Part shown: positions 26,322 to 36,305 of the stretch, piece after piece
Layout: every line of letters starts with the position of its first letter
How positions within the stretch are numbered: the first letter of the stretch is position 1
Origin: an uncultured beta proteobacterium
Lineage (GTDB): Bacteria; Pseudomonadota; Gammaproteobacteria; Burkholderiales; SG8-41
Reading direction: 5' to 3'
DNA: 64,000 bases
Assembly (NCBI GenBank): GCA_903889565.1
Contig: CAISYC010000005.1
Span: forward strand, 1-64,000
Position numbers and translations under genes: made by a program
Notes under the pieces: model-generated
What the model was told of the DNA's origin: nothing
What the model saw: only the letters and a program-made list of their open reading frames with translations
Databases searched by the model: none

Positions 26322-27266
26322 ATGGGCAGCCACGCGCGCGCGTTGCTGCTGTCGTTCGCGGCCATGCTCGCGTTGCCCGCGTACGCGCAGAACTACCCGA
26401 ACAAGCTGATCCGCATCGTCACCTCCTCGCCCGGCAGCACCGACGACTGGGGCGCGCGCCTGATCGCGCAGGAAATGACCAAAAGCCTCGGTCAGCCGGT
26501 GATCGTCGAAAACCGCGGCGGGCTGGCGGTCGATTACACGGTGAAGTCGCCGGGCGACGGCTACACGCTGATGTTTTACGGCAACACCGTGTGGCTGCTG
26601 CCGTTCCTGCGCGACAACGTCGGTTACGATCCGCTGCGCGACCTTATTCCGGTGACGCTGGCAATCACTTCGCCGATCATCGTCGTCGCGCATCCTTCGC
26701 TGCCGGTACGCTCGATCGGCGAACTGATCGCGTTTGCCAAGGCAAAGCCGGGGCAGCTCAATTACGCCTCGGGCACCATAGGCGCCTCGCCGCATCTGGC
26801 CACCGAGCTGTTCAAGGCGATGACGCAAACCAACATCGTGCGCATCCCGTACAAGGGCACCGGCCCGTCGGTGATTGCGCTGGTAGCCGGCGAGGCCGAC
26901 CTGATGTTCACCGCGCTCGGCTCGGTGGCCCCGCACATGAAAAGCGGGCGGCTGCGTGCGCTTGCAGTGGCAACCTTGAAGCCGTCGGCACTGGTGCCGG
27001 AACTGCCGACGGTCGCAGCCACCGTGCCGGGTTACGAAGCGCGCTCGATCATCGGCATCTTTGCGCCGGCAAAAACGCCCGCCGCGATCGTCAATCAGCT
27101 GCAGCAGGAAATCGCGCGCGGCATCAACCGTCCGGAAGTGAAGGAAATGTTCACCAATGCCGGCGTCGAAGTCGTCGCCGGCACGCCTGAAGAATTCACC
27201 GCGGTGATCAAAGCGGACATGGCGCGGCTCGGCAAGGTCATCAGGGACGCCGGCATCCACGAATGA
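26322..27266 (+). CDS. Bug/TctC solute-binding protein, flavoprotein-linked (copy 2)
   Basis: This is 314 residues from ATG 26322, two bases after the flavoprotein stop, so tightly coupled to it. The longer frame is rejected because the signal peptide (about 1-22, ending PAYAQNYP) follows this ATG. It carries the TSSPGSTDDWGAR variant ligand loop like the Bug protein at 23712 and is probably a duplicate of it. The ligand may be the flavoprotein substrate. Confidence 0.9.
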   Translation: MGSHARALLLSFAAMLALPAYAQNYPNKLIRIVTSSPGSTDDWGARLIAQEMTKSLGQPVIVENRGGLAVDYTVKSPGDGYTLMFYGNTVWLLPFLRDNVGYDPLRDLIPVTLAITSPIIVVAHPSLPVRSIGELIAFAKAKPGQLNYASGTIGASPHLATELFKAMTQTNIVRIPYKGTGPSVIALVAGEADLMFTALGSVAPHMKSGRLRALAVATLKPSALVPELPTVAATVPGYEARSIIGIFAPAKTPAAIVNQLQQEIARGINRPEVKEMFTNAGVEVVAGTPEEFTAVIKADMARLGKVIRDAGIHE

Positions 27267-27345
27267 ATCCGTGGCGCAGGCGACCCGCCTCCAAGTGACC
27301 CGGCGTGCGCTACACTTGCGGATCGTTGCCCAGGGAATTCTCCGC

Positions 27346-28323
27346 ATGAAATTGCCGCTTATTATCGCCGCGTTCGCCGCCGCATCCGCACTGCCCGCCC
27401 TCGCCCAGAAAAACGACCCGGCCGCGGATTTTCCGAAACATCCGATCCGCATCGTCGTCGGCTTCACGCCGGGCGGCCAGCCGGATATCTATGCGCGCCT
27501 GATTTCGATCAAGCTCGGCGAAGCGCTCGGCCAGCAGGTGGTGATCGACAACCGCCCCGGCGCCGGCGGCATCATCGGCGCGCAGATCGTCGTCGGCGCC
27601 CTCGCCGACGGCCACACCCTGCTGTCGGTTTCGTCTGCCCACGTCACCGCGCCGGCGGTGCGCGCGAAGATGCCGTACGACACGGTGAAAGACCTCGCCG
27701 GCATCACGCGCACCGCCAACGCCACCTACGTGCTGGTGGTACCGCCGTCGCTCGCCGTCAAATCGGTGCAGGATCTGATCGCGCTGGCGCGCGCGAAGCC
27801 CGGCCAGATCAATTTCTCCTCGGCCGGCAACGGCAGCGGCACGCATTTCGCGGGCGAGATGTTCAAGCAAAGCGCCGGCATCGACGTCGTGCATATTCCG
27901 TTCAAGGGCATCCCGGAATCGCTCACCGACACCATCAGCGGCCGCGTGCAGTTCACCATGTCGCCGATCGGCAGTTCGGTATCGCTGTTGAAGGATGGTC
28001 GCCTGCGCGCGCTCGCGGTGACGTCGCTGAAGCGCTCGTCGCTCTACCCCGAACTGCCGACCATCGCCGAGGCGGCGCTGCCCGGCTTCGAGTGGGACTC
28101 GTGGGGCGGCATTCTGGCACCGGCGAAGACGCCGCGCGCGGTCATCAACAGGCTCAACCGCGAAATGGTGAAAATCCTCGCCATGCCCGACATCATTGAA
28201 CGCCTGCACGGGCTCGGCGCAGAAGCGACGCCATCGACACCGGCCGAACTCGACGCCTACGTCGCCAGACAGTTGCAAATCGCGACGCAAATCGCGAAGA
28301 AGGCGGGCATCGAGCCGCAGTAA
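27346..28323 (+). CDS. Bug/TctC solute-binding protein of the GFTPGGQPDI type
   Basis: This is 325 residues from ATG 27346. The signal peptide ends PALAQKND. The ligand loop GFTPGGQPDIYAR and the ADGHTLL motif are shared with the Bug gene at the right edge (63055), so these two form a separate subgroup. A family A half-repeat (GTGGCGCAGGCGACCCGCC) lies just upstream at about 27270. It ends convergent to the sensor kinase gene. The 167 bp between (28324-28490) show no gene or clear terminator. Confidence 0.9.
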   Translation: MKLPLIIAAFAAASALPALAQKNDPAADFPKHPIRIVVGFTPGGQPDIYARLISIKLGEALGQQVVIDNRPGAGGIIGAQIVVGALADGHTLLSVSSAHVTAPAVRAKMPYDTVKDLAGITRTANATYVLVVPPSLAVKSVQDLIALARAKPGQINFSSAGNGSGTHFAGEMFKQSAGIDVVHIPFKGIPESLTDTISGRVQFTMSPIGSSVSLLKDGRLRALAVTSLKRSSLYPELPTIAEAALPGFEWDSWGGILAPAKTPRAVINRLNREMVKILAMPDIIERLHGLGAEATPSTPAELDAYVARQLQIATQIAKKAGIEPQ

Positions 28324-28490
28324 ATTGCGGCCAGACCCGGTGACGGTCGGGATTTCTCCCCGGCGGCAGACCGCTGTCCGGAACTGCGAACTGCCGCAAT
28401 CGAGCCTAACCAGCCGGTCGCATTTTTACGAAGCCGACATTCACTCAAGCCTAAACCGCAGCGCTGCTCGGCAGCCTCTATTTCCTATGG

Positions 28491-31223
28491 TCAGACGGAT
28501 TCTCCAACCGTAAAAAATACCGTGGTGCCGACATTAACCGCGCTTTCGATCCAGATCTTTCCACCATGTCGCTCGATGATTTTCTTGACCGTCGCCAATC
28601 CGATCCCGGTCCCTTCGAACTCGTCACGATGATGCAGGCGCTGAAACGGCGCAAACAATTTGTGCACGTACCGCATGTCGAAGCCGGCGCCATTATCGCG
28701 GACATAGTAAACAGTGTTACCGTCGCGCCACTCATTGCCAACTTCAATTCTCGCCGCGCTGGTCTTTGCCGTATATTTCCATGCATTCCCGATTAAATTG
28801 TCTAGCGTAGCGCGCATTAAACCGGGATCGCCACTGAAAGTCATGCCCGCCTGTATCTTGATTATCACTTTACGTTCGGGGTGCGCCGTAGCCAGTGCCG
28901 CGCAGGCCGTCGCAGCCAATTGGCTCATGTCGCAGTTCTGCACCCGCATCTCCTGGCGGGAAAGCCGCGCCAGATTGAGCAGATCATCGATAAGATTGGC
29001 CATGTGGCGGCCACCGGCCACAACCCGCTTGAGATTGCCAACCGTTTTCTGGTCAAGCGTTCCTTCAGCGGATTCCAGTGCCATCTGACTAAAAGCATTG
29101 ATTGCGCGCACCGGTGCCCGCATGTCATGTGCAATGGTGTAGCTGAAGGAGTCCAATTCCTTGTTAGCGGCCTCGAGCTCGGCAGTCCGTTGGGTAACGC
29201 GCAATTCCAGTTCGGCGTTTAACTTGGCAAGCTCCGCCGCCGCCTTTTTGCGTTCGGAGATGTCACGGGAAGAGGCATAGACGAATCGTTGACCGTCAAT
29301 TTCAATGCCGCACGCACTGATTTCAACATCCAATATTGTCCCGTCTTGGCGCCGATGCTTAGCTTCAAAAACAATCGACTCCCTCAAATCAATCAAGGTT
29401 TTGATGCTATCAAGCAATACGTTCCGGTCACTTCCCGAATGCCAATCTTCCACTCGCAGATGACCAATTGCGTCCCGGCCGTATCCAATTAATTTAAGAA
29501 ATGAATCGTTAGCCTCCACCAGCAAACCTTCATCGTTGAGGATATGGATGCCGTCACTCGCCGTCCTAAGGATGGTTTCAAGCCGAATACGGTCGCGTGC
29601 GATTGCTAACGACGCCTCTCTGATATTGGTAATATCTTCGATGATGGACCAAATGTACTTTTTGCCGTCTTTCCCTGTAATCAGCATACCGTTAAGCCGA
29701 ACGGGGACCAGATGGCCATCCTTGTGGATGTATTCTTTTTCATATGGGCCGTATAAACCGGATCGTTCCAATATCTCCAGTTGTTGCGCCTCGTCGGCCC
29801 CGTATTTCCTGGGCGTCAGCGTCCAGTAATCCATTGATCTCAATTCGTCCGCTGAATATCCGCAGATCCTTTGAAACGCCTCGTTAAACTCAAAAAACCG
29901 TCCATTCGAATCATTCAACGCGATTCCCAAAGGGGACAGTTCGTATAGTCCGCGAAGTTTTTCCTCGCTTTCGCTTATCCGCCTAGATTGCGCCGTGATC
30001 GCAATCGCATGACGTGCGATCTGCCGGTTTTTGCGTATCAGGATGAAGCTAAATGTAGCGAGCGAGAGCCCTAGAAGCAGTGCGAATACATAGAGCGAAC
30101 GCACAATGAGCGGTAAGTAGCGTTCGTAAATGGTTGGCAATGGGTTCAGGATGGTCGCGCCAGAGGAAAGGTCGGCCGGCAGCTTTATGCCCAATTTGGC
30201 AAGTTCAGCACCGTCAAATATGTATTCATTTGGACTTTTTTCGATGGGTTTTATCGCGGCGATAGCGGTTCCCGAAAGATAGCGTGCACTCATCTCGGCG
30301 GCAGCCGCACCTTGCTTGTGGCCGCTGGTGACGTAACCACCAAGCACCCCGGGGAAGAGGTAGACATCCTCCATACTGATGACAATGAACCGCCCGGCGT
30401 TGACGATAGCCGCGACGACCTCCGGCAAAGTTAGCGTTCGCCCAGTGGCATCCGTTATCGCGCCTAATGTCGTCAGAAAGACAAATTTCTCGCTCCGCAC
30501 CTTCAGATCCGCAATCAATTGTTCGATGCGGCCGTCGGAGATGAAATGCGCCCGAACATCCGGTTGCCGTGCGATATCGGCGATAACATCGTGCTTGATA
30601 GCCTGAAATGTCTCCGATTCGTCGCCAACCACCAGAATATCCTGGACTCCCGGCGCGATACGTCTCATTAATTCCAGGTTTGGCGCGATCTCTTTGTTTT
30701 CGAACACGCCGGTGACGTAATTCGGATCGATCCGTTGCTTCATGCCGTAGTCGTTAATCCCCGAGAAGATGATCGGCACCTTCGGAAAAACCCGGTTGAG
30801 ATGAGCAATAGCAAATACAAGCGCATTGTCGTCGGTGACGTAAATCAGCTTCGGCGCGAACCCGGCATACTTCCGTGCCAGATAACCGGCGAAATAAGTG
30901 CCGTAGGCGGCGGTATAAGGCACTCGTTTGCCATCGAGGTATTCGACGCTGGCATCGACTGCTCCGGGAAGTGTTGCTACCAGTGACTGCATAAACGCTT
31001 CATGCTGCCGTTTGGTCCACGGATATTCCTGGCTATAGGAATGCAGAACAAATATTGGCGTGGCGCTGCCGGCACGCCCGGATGCCGGTAGGATGATTGA
31101 GAGCACAACCATAAGTGCCAGCGCAAGGCGCAGCAGTCCCGCATTCACGCAAGAAAACTGCCCGGGATAGGGCATACGCGAAAGTCGGACCAGCGAATTT
31201 TCCTGTTGCGCGACTGAACGCAT
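28491..31223 (-). CDS. Hybrid membrane sensor histidine kinase with periplasmic binding-protein-like domain
   Basis: This is a 910-residue protein. A signal anchor lies at about 28-50, and a periplasmic domain resembling ABC-type substrate-binding proteins (FVLHSYSQEYPW, YVTDDNALVFA) at about 55-360. A second membrane segment is at about 375-400, two PAS domains at about 425-670, and a coiled coil at about 672-695. The HisKA domain has phosphorylated H699 (AHDMRAP), and the HATPase has N-box N813, DNGAGFD (843) and GTGIGLATV (872). No response regulator is adjacent, so the partner is elsewhere. It lies 165 bp downstream of the chemoreceptor gene on the same strand. Confidence 0.88.
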   Translation of the reverse strand: MRSVAQQENSLVRLSRMPYPGQFSCVNAGLLRLALALMVVLSIILPASGRAGSATPIFVLHSYSQEYPWTKRQHEAFMQSLVATLPGAVDASVEYLDGKRVPYTAAYGTYFAGYLARKYAGFAPKLIYVTDDNALVFAIAHLNRVFPKVPIIFSGINDYGMKQRIDPNYVTGVFENKEIAPNLELMRRIAPGVQDILVVGDESETFQAIKHDVIADIARQPDVRAHFISDGRIEQLIADLKVRSEKFVFLTTLGAITDATGRTLTLPEVVAAIVNAGRFIVISMEDVYLFPGVLGGYVTSGHKQGAAAAEMSARYLSGTAIAAIKPIEKSPNEYIFDGAELAKLGIKLPADLSSGATILNPLPTIYERYLPLIVRSLYVFALLLGLSLATFSFILIRKNRQIARHAIAITAQSRRISESEEKLRGLYELSPLGIALNDSNGRFFEFNEAFQRICGYSADELRSMDYWTLTPRKYGADEAQQLEILERSGLYGPYEKEYIHKDGHLVPVRLNGMLITGKDGKKYIWSIIEDITNIREASLAIARDRIRLETILRTASDGIHILNDEGLLVEANDSFLKLIGYGRDAIGHLRVEDWHSGSDRNVLLDSIKTLIDLRESIVFEAKHRRQDGTILDVEISACGIEIDGQRFVYASSRDISERKKAAAELAKLNAELELRVTQRTAELEAANKELDSFSYTIAHDMRAPVRAINAFSQMALESAEGTLDQKTVGNLKRVVAGGRHMANLIDDLLNLARLSRQEMRVQNCDMSQLAATACAALATAHPERKVIIKIQAGMTFSGDPGLMRATLDNLIGNAWKYTAKTSAARIEVGNEWRDGNTVYYVRDNGAGFDMRYVHKLFAPFQRLHHRDEFEGTGIGLATVKKIIERHGGKIWIESAVNVGTTVFFTVGESV

Positions 31224-31388
31224 GTTTAATGCCGTTTATCAAATAGGCAATCAGCCCAAAGGCATGTTAGTGACGAACGGGGTGAAACACAATTCTGCAA
31301 TTGGATTTGGATGAACACTGGGCGCGCGTATTTTGCAACAATGGCCCCGTCCAATTACCCGAATCGTGTCAAAACCGTAAATCATCGG

Positions 31389-33116
31389 CTACAGTTTGAA
31401 TTTCCCGACCGACTCATTTAACTGGACAGCCAGTTGCTCCAGGTGTTCAGCCGCAGAAGACACCTCCTTGATGACCGAGCTGTTTTTTTCGGTCATTTCC
31501 GCAATGCCTTCGACACTTCTGGCTATCAGATTGCTGGCGGCATTTTGCTCCCTCAACGCCGATGATATTTGCTCCACGGAGGCCAGCACCTTTTGAACGC
31601 CCCCCTGTATTCTTTCCATTGATTCGTTGGCGTGCCCCACGAGCGCAACGCCTTGATTGACACGCACACTCTCGTGCGACATTCCTTTTACCACTTCACT
31701 CGTGCCATCCTGAATCAACTGAATCATTGAAGCAACTTCCTGCGTGGAAGTCATCGTCCGCTCCGCAAGTTTTCTCACTTCGTCCGCCACAACTGCGAAT
31801 CCCCTTCCCTGTTCGCCGGCTCGCGCCGCCTCAATGGCTGCATTCAATGCGAGCAAATTAGTCTGTTCTGCAATTTCGTTGATCACCTTCACGATATTGG
31901 ATATCTGCTGCGACTTTTCACCGAGCAGTGTAACGGACTGCGAAGAACCCATGACGGCCTCGGATATACGCCCCATTTCAACGATCACCTCACTAACGGC
32001 CTGCGATCCACCTTTGGCCAACAATCCAGCCTCCGAGCCGTCTTTCTGGGCATGTGCCGCGCTGTCGGAAATCTCGCTGATGCAGACCGTCATCTCTTCC
32101 ACAGAAGCTGCAACCGATGCGGACGCGTCACTTTGAGCGTCGGATGCACCGGAAACCTGGTGAGCGGAGGCCACCAACTGCCGTGCGGATTGAGCTAACT
32201 GTTCCGCAGTTCGGAGTGTGTGACCGACAATTGTTCGGAGGCCGCTCTGCATCTGCGTCATCGCGGCGAGTAGACTGTTATCGTCACCAGGCTGGGTAAC
32301 AATCACTCCCGAAAGATTGCCTTGTGCGATTCGTTTGACGATCTCGATGACGTAAGAGGGCTCGCCTCCCAATTGACGCAGCAACCTGCGAACGATCAGG
32401 CGAATTACGAAGAAGAGCACAATCTGCACAACACCCTGACCGGCCCATAGCCACATCTTGATCTTCGTGCTGGTCTCGATATCGTTCTTGATGTCAACGA
32501 TAACGCTTGCGGCCCCGAGGACCTCACCCTCATTCACCCCATGGCATTTAAGGCAGTTCGTCGTCCGAAAGTTTGTCATTGCGATAAACGGCATTACCGT
32601 TCGAATGGATGCATCGCCTTCACCGTTTATGCTGATCCGGGATTCGGTCTTTCCGCTCGCGAGTACGCTTCGGTCAATCTCGTCGAGCGGCTGTTCCTGC
32701 GGAAGCCCCCGATCAAACTCTTTTTCCACAGCCTTGCCGCGGATAACGCGCAGTTCCTTGACCTTCTCGGACACGCCCATTTTCTGGATAAAAAGGGCCC
32801 TGCTCGACTGGTCACTTATCACGTCATCCTTGCCAATTTTTGTAACCATCAACGTGTTCAGCCCGTTGATTGCACCATCTGCGATGGCTTTTGCGCGTTC
32901 CTCGGCGGCGCTGATGATCTGGTGTTCGAACTGAGTCGAGACCCATTGTTGTGCAATTATCAAGATAACGATCAATCCACCCTGAATCAGCAATTGCAAC
33001 TTTAGCTGCAAGCCGCGCCGGCTCCACCAATCGGTTAGCGGGGTCACCATTGTCGGCCTGGTGCGCTGTAAATCGGTCCGGTCGAGTGCTACTGCTTCGG
33101 ATAAGTTTGTGTTCAT
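31389..33116 (-). CDS. Methyl-accepting chemotaxis protein with c-type heme motif sensor domain
   Basis: This is 575 residues from ATG 33116. TM1 is at about 40-58. The periplasmic domain of the DUF3365/Tll0287 type carries CLKCH at about residues 188-192, a c-type heme attachment site. TM2 is at about 228-250, then HAMP, then the signalling domain with the conserved hairpin tip [19 protein letters not shown] near 410. No CheR-binding pentapeptide is present at the C-terminus (ESVGKFKL). A sigma-28-type promoter is upstream. It is probably a redox or gas receptor. Confidence 0.88.
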   Translation of the reverse strand: MNTNLSEAVALDRTDLQRTRPTMVTPLTDWWSRRGLQLKLQLLIQGGLIVILIIAQQWVSTQFEHQIISAAEERAKAIADGAINGLNTLMVTKIGKDDVISDQSSRALFIQKMGVSEKVKELRVIRGKAVEKEFDRGLPQEQPLDEIDRSVLASGKTESRISINGEGDASIRTVMPFIAMTNFRTTNCLKCHGVNEGEVLGAASVIVDIKNDIETSTKIKMWLWAGQGVVQIVLFFVIRLIVRRLLRQLGGEPSYVIEIVKRIAQGNLSGVIVTQPGDDNSLLAAMTQMQSGLRTIVGHTLRTAEQLAQSARQLVASAHQVSGASDAQSDASASVAASVEEMTVCISEISDSAAHAQKDGSEAGLLAKGGSQAVSEVIVEMGRISEAVMGSSQSVTLLGEKSQQISNIVKVINEIAEQTNLLALNAAIEAARAGEQGRGFAVVADEVRKLAERTMTSTQEVASMIQLIQDGTSEVVKGMSHESVRVNQGVALVGHANESMERIQGGVQKVLASVEQISSALREQNAASNLIARSVEGIAEMTEKNSSVIKEVSSAAEHLEQLAVQLNESVGKFKL

Positions 33117-33205
33117 GGGTCTCGCCACTCGCCTCAAAAGGACATCAGTTCAATGGTGTTCAAAATAGTCATAGCCAATCAAAATCCATGGCTCATACAT
33201 GGGTA

Positions 33206-33232
33206 TTATCGACGGACCGCAATAGATCTTTA
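33206..33232 (-). promoter_or_regulatory. Sigma-28 (FliA)-type promoter of the chemoreceptor gene
   Basis: On the minus strand TAAAG (33232-33228) is followed by exactly 14 nt and GTCGATAA (33213-33206). The consensus is TAAAG-N14-GCCGATAA, so there is one mismatch. It lies 90 bp upstream of ATG 33116 and points toward the gene, as expected for a motility-regulon chemoreceptor. Confidence 0.75.
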
Positions 33233-33546
33233 ATCCACTGAAAACAATAAAGAACTTGATTGAAATTAAGAAATGCACAGGATCGCCGTTCGCCACCGGG
33301 CACATCGACCTAAGGTGGAAAATTAATCCACGATGCAGATCAACCGATAAATTGATATGACCGGGGCTGACCGGTTTTTGCGTCAATTTGCGTCCATCAA
33401 CCAAGCGCCGAAAACCGACCCGTTACGAACGATCGATGTTCTCGATCGCCGACTGTTAGTCGAACGAATATTTGTGATGAAGGCCCGGTCAGGCAGGACG
33501 GAGGTATTGCGCCTCTATCCCGGCCGCTGCGCCAGCCGCGCAGATG
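33233..33546. other. Intergenic stretch without a recognisable gene
   Basis: Between the chemoreceptor promoter and the TPP-enzyme stop the sequence is less GC-rich than its surroundings and contains only short, unsupported frames. No RNA gene, repeat or strong terminator was recognised. It may contain the terminator of the TPP-enzyme operon in a form that cannot be identified by eye. Confidence 0.5.
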
Positions 33547-35235
33547 TTACGGAATTCTCGGATTCGGCACGTCGCCGACCATGACCTCGACCAGCGCCGG
33601 CTGGCGTTTGGTCGCCGCCTGCGCCTGACGCAGTGCGGGTTCGACGTCCTTCGGATCGCTGACGCGGATGCCCTCGGCGCCGCAGGCGCGCGCGATCTCG
33701 GCAAAATTCGGACTGTCGAAGGTGGTGCCGAAGGTGTGACCGTAGATGCTGGTCTGCTGCATGAAGGTCTGGCCGAAAGTGCCGTTGTTGTGCACCACCA
33801 TCATGATGTTGGCGCCGTATTCCGCCGCGGTCGGCAGATCGCCGATGGTCATAAGGAAGGCGCCGTCACCGGCGAGCGAGACGACGTCGCGTTCCGGAAA
33901 CTCCATCTTGGCCACAATCGCGGTCGGCAGCGCGAAGCTCATCGCGTTCCACACGCCGGACTGCATGAACGATTCCGGCGTCGCGATGCGCCGGTAGATC
34001 CGCGCCCACATCTGGCAGTTGCCGACGTCGCTTGCCACCACTGCGCGGTCGTCGAGCACCTTGTTCATCGCCTCCATCACGAGCCCCGGATAGATCGGCG
34101 TGTCGCTGCGGTGCGCGTCGTTCAGCTTGATCAGCCCCGCGCGCGATGCCGCTTTCTTTTCCGCCATGCGGTTCAGTATTGCAGCGTTGGCCGGCTTCTG
34201 AAACGCGCCCAGTTCGGCGAGCATTGCAGTCAGAAACAGCTTCGGGTCGGCGACACGCTGGTCGTCGCCGCGATAGCGCGATTCGGCGACATCGTCAAAA
34301 CCGATCAGGATCTGGTTTTTCGGCGACACCGTGTTGAGTTCGGTCATCTCGGCGGCACCGGCGCGCAGACCGATGCCGATCACGAGATCGGCCTCATTCA
34401 TCGCATCGACGCACAGCGGATGACTGCGCCCGGGTTTGAAAAAGCCCGCGAACAACGGGTGTGGTTCGGCGATGACGCCGATGGCATCCTGCGCAAACAC
34501 CACGGGTGCCTGCAGTTTCTCCGCGAGCGCCACCAGTTCATTGAGTGCGCCCTGCCGGATCACGCCCTTGCCGGCGGCGATCACCGGTGATTTCGCGTCC
34601 TTCAGTCGTTGCGCGAAGCGCGACACATCCGCGGCTTGCGGCTGGTGGACCACGGCCGGCATGCGTTTGTATTCGGGCAGCACGACCTTTTCCTTTTGCA
34701 GAATGTATTCGCTCTCATCGGTTTCGCGCGGCAACTCGACGTGCACCGGCCCGGGCCGGCCGCTGCGCGCGATGTGAAAGGCTTTCGCCATCACTTCGGG
34801 AATGTCCTCGATTTTTTCGACGCGCGCGCTCCACTTCGTGATGTGCTTGAACATTTCGTTGACGAAAGCCGGATTGTCAACGCCGTGAAAAGCCTCCATG
34901 TCGGCTTTCAGCGGCACCGCGCCGCCGATATGCACGAGCGGCGAGGCTGCCCCATAGGCCTGCGCCACGCCGGCCATTGAATTAAGTCCGCCGGGGCCTG
35001 CGGTCACCAGACAGACGCCGGGCTTGCCGGTGAGCCGCCCGTAGGCATCGGCCATCAGCGAACAATTCGGCTCCATCTTGCAGGTGACGAAACGCATCGG
35101 CTTGATGCGGCTGATGCCATCGTAGATCGGATGAATGTGCGAACCCGGCACACTGTAAACGCGCTCGACACCTTCCGCGCCTAACGCCTCTGCAACCGCC
35201 TCGCCTGCGTGCACCGCTTTTTGTGATTGTGACAC
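33547..35235 (-). CDS. Acetolactate synthase-like TPP-dependent enzyme
   Basis: This is 562 residues from GTG 35235 with an AGGGGAG Shine-Dalgarno. The N-terminal pyrimidine-binding domain has the catalytic glutamate in CKMEPNCS near residue 55. A central domain is at about 200-330. The C-terminal pyrophosphate-binding motif is GDGAFLMTIGDL followed by VHNNG (about 450-480). The family includes decarboxylases, carboligases and lyases acting on 2-oxo acids. It is the last gene of the minus-strand cluster starting at 40869, 49 bp after a Bug gene. The substrate is not assignable. Confidence 0.88.
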   Translation of the reverse strand: MSQSQKAVHAGEAVAEALGAEGVERVYSVPGSHIHPIYDGISRIKPMRFVTCKMEPNCSLMADAYGRLTGKPGVCLVTAGPGGLNSMAGVAQAYGAASPLVHIGGAVPLKADMEAFHGVDNPAFVNEMFKHITKWSARVEKIEDIPEVMAKAFHIARSGRPGPVHVELPRETDESEYILQKEKVVLPEYKRMPAVVHQPQAADVSRFAQRLKDAKSPVIAAGKGVIRQGALNELVALAEKLQAPVVFAQDAIGVIAEPHPLFAGFFKPGRSHPLCVDAMNEADLVIGIGLRAGAAEMTELNTVSPKNQILIGFDDVAESRYRGDDQRVADPKLFLTAMLAELGAFQKPANAAILNRMAEKKAASRAGLIKLNDAHRSDTPIYPGLVMEAMNKVLDDRAVVASDVGNCQMWARIYRRIATPESFMQSGVWNAMSFALPTAIVAKMEFPERDVVSLAGDGAFLMTIGDLPTAAEYGANIMMVVHNNGTFGQTFMQQTSIYGHTFGTTFDSPNFAEIARACGAEGIRVSDPKDVEPALRQAQAATKRQPALVEVMVGDVPNPRIP

Positions 35236-35284
35236 TGAAGCTCCCCTGTTATTTGGTCACGGCAACGACCGCCATCACCGTCGA

Positions 35285-36277
35285 TTATTGAGGTTCGAGT
35301 CCGATCTGTTTGGTGATCTCGGCCTGGCGCACCACGTCCTTCAGCAAAAACTCGGCGAACTCTTCGGGCGAACTGCCGACCGGAATGAGGCCGCCCTCTG
35401 CAAGCATGCGCTTGGTCTCCGGCAGCGCAACCGCTTTCACGACTTCGCCGTAGATCTTGCGCACGATCATCTGCGGCGTGCCAGCGGGAAGCCAGATGCC
35501 GTGATAACAGGTGAGATCGAAACCGGTGAGCCCCGCCTCGTTGAAGGTCGGCACCTCGGGCACCTGCGGCTGACGGCGCGGACCGCCGATGCCAAGCGCG
35601 CGCAAACGCCCGGCATGCACATAGGGCACCGCGGTGGTCGGGCTCGCCACCATCGCTTCGATGTGGCCGCCCAGCACGTCGTTGAAAGCGACTGCGGTGC
35701 CTTTGTACGGCACATGAATGAGGTCGATGCCGGTCATCGCCGCAAATAACGCCGCGCTGACATGCGGCGGGCTGCCGATGCCGGCCGAGGCATAGTGCAA
35801 TTGGCCCGGCCGCGCCCGCGCGAGCGCGATGAATTCCTTCACGTTATGCGCCGGCACCGACGGATGTATCACTAGCAGGTTGCCGTAGGTGACGTTGATC
35901 TGCGACACCGGCTGGAAATCATTGATTGCGTCGTACGGCAGCTTTTTGAAATAGGCGGGGTTCGCCGAGTGCGAGCAGTTGGTGATCAGCATGGTGTAGC
36001 CGTCCTTCGGCGCGCGCGCCACCGCCTCGGTGCCGATGGTGCCGCTGGCGCCGGTGCGGTAGTCAAATACGAAGGACTGGCCGAAAGTCTCCATCATGCG
36101 TTGCGTGACCGCACGCGCCGGCAACTCGATCGGGCTGCCGGGACTGAACGGCACGACGATACGCACGGGCTTCGACGGATAGTTGTCCGCCTGCGCAAAG
36201 ACCGCGGCCGGCGTCAGTAGAAGCGCAGCGCTCAAGCCATGACGGATGAAAAGACGTGCTGCGACGTTCGCCCGCAT
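35285..36277 (-). CDS. Bug/TctC solute-binding protein
   Basis: This is 330 residues from ATG 36277, behind GGAGGAGAAC. The signal peptide (about 1-30) ends AAVFAQADNYP. Hallmarks are IVVPFSPGSPIE, where the second glycine and the aspartate of the usual loop are replaced, then VFDYRTGASG and KDGYT. It lies between the cupin gene (28 bp) and the TPP-enzyme gene (49 bp), so all three are probably one transcript. Confidence 0.9.
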   Translation of the reverse strand: MRANVAARLFIRHGLSAALLLTPAAVFAQADNYPSKPVRIVVPFSPGSPIELPARAVTQRMMETFGQSFVFDYRTGASGTIGTEAVARAPKDGYTMLITNCSHSANPAYFKKLPYDAINDFQPVSQINVTYGNLLVIHPSVPAHNVKEFIALARARPGQLHYASAGIGSPPHVSAALFAAMTGIDLIHVPYKGTAVAFNDVLGGHIEAMVASPTTAVPYVHAGRLRALGIGGPRRQPQVPEVPTFNEAGLTGFDLTCYHGIWLPAGTPQMIVRKIYGEVVKAVALPETKRMLAEGGLIPVGSSPEEFAEFLLKDVVRQAEITKQIGLEPQ

Positions 36278-36305
36278 TTTGTTCTCCTCCAAGACCAAAA
36301 CGTGA

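Noticed and set aside
28324-28490. Possible riboswitch or terminator between convergent genes
   Set aside because: Short GC-rich complementarity exists, but no known riboswitch core or T-tract was seen, so nothing is claimed.
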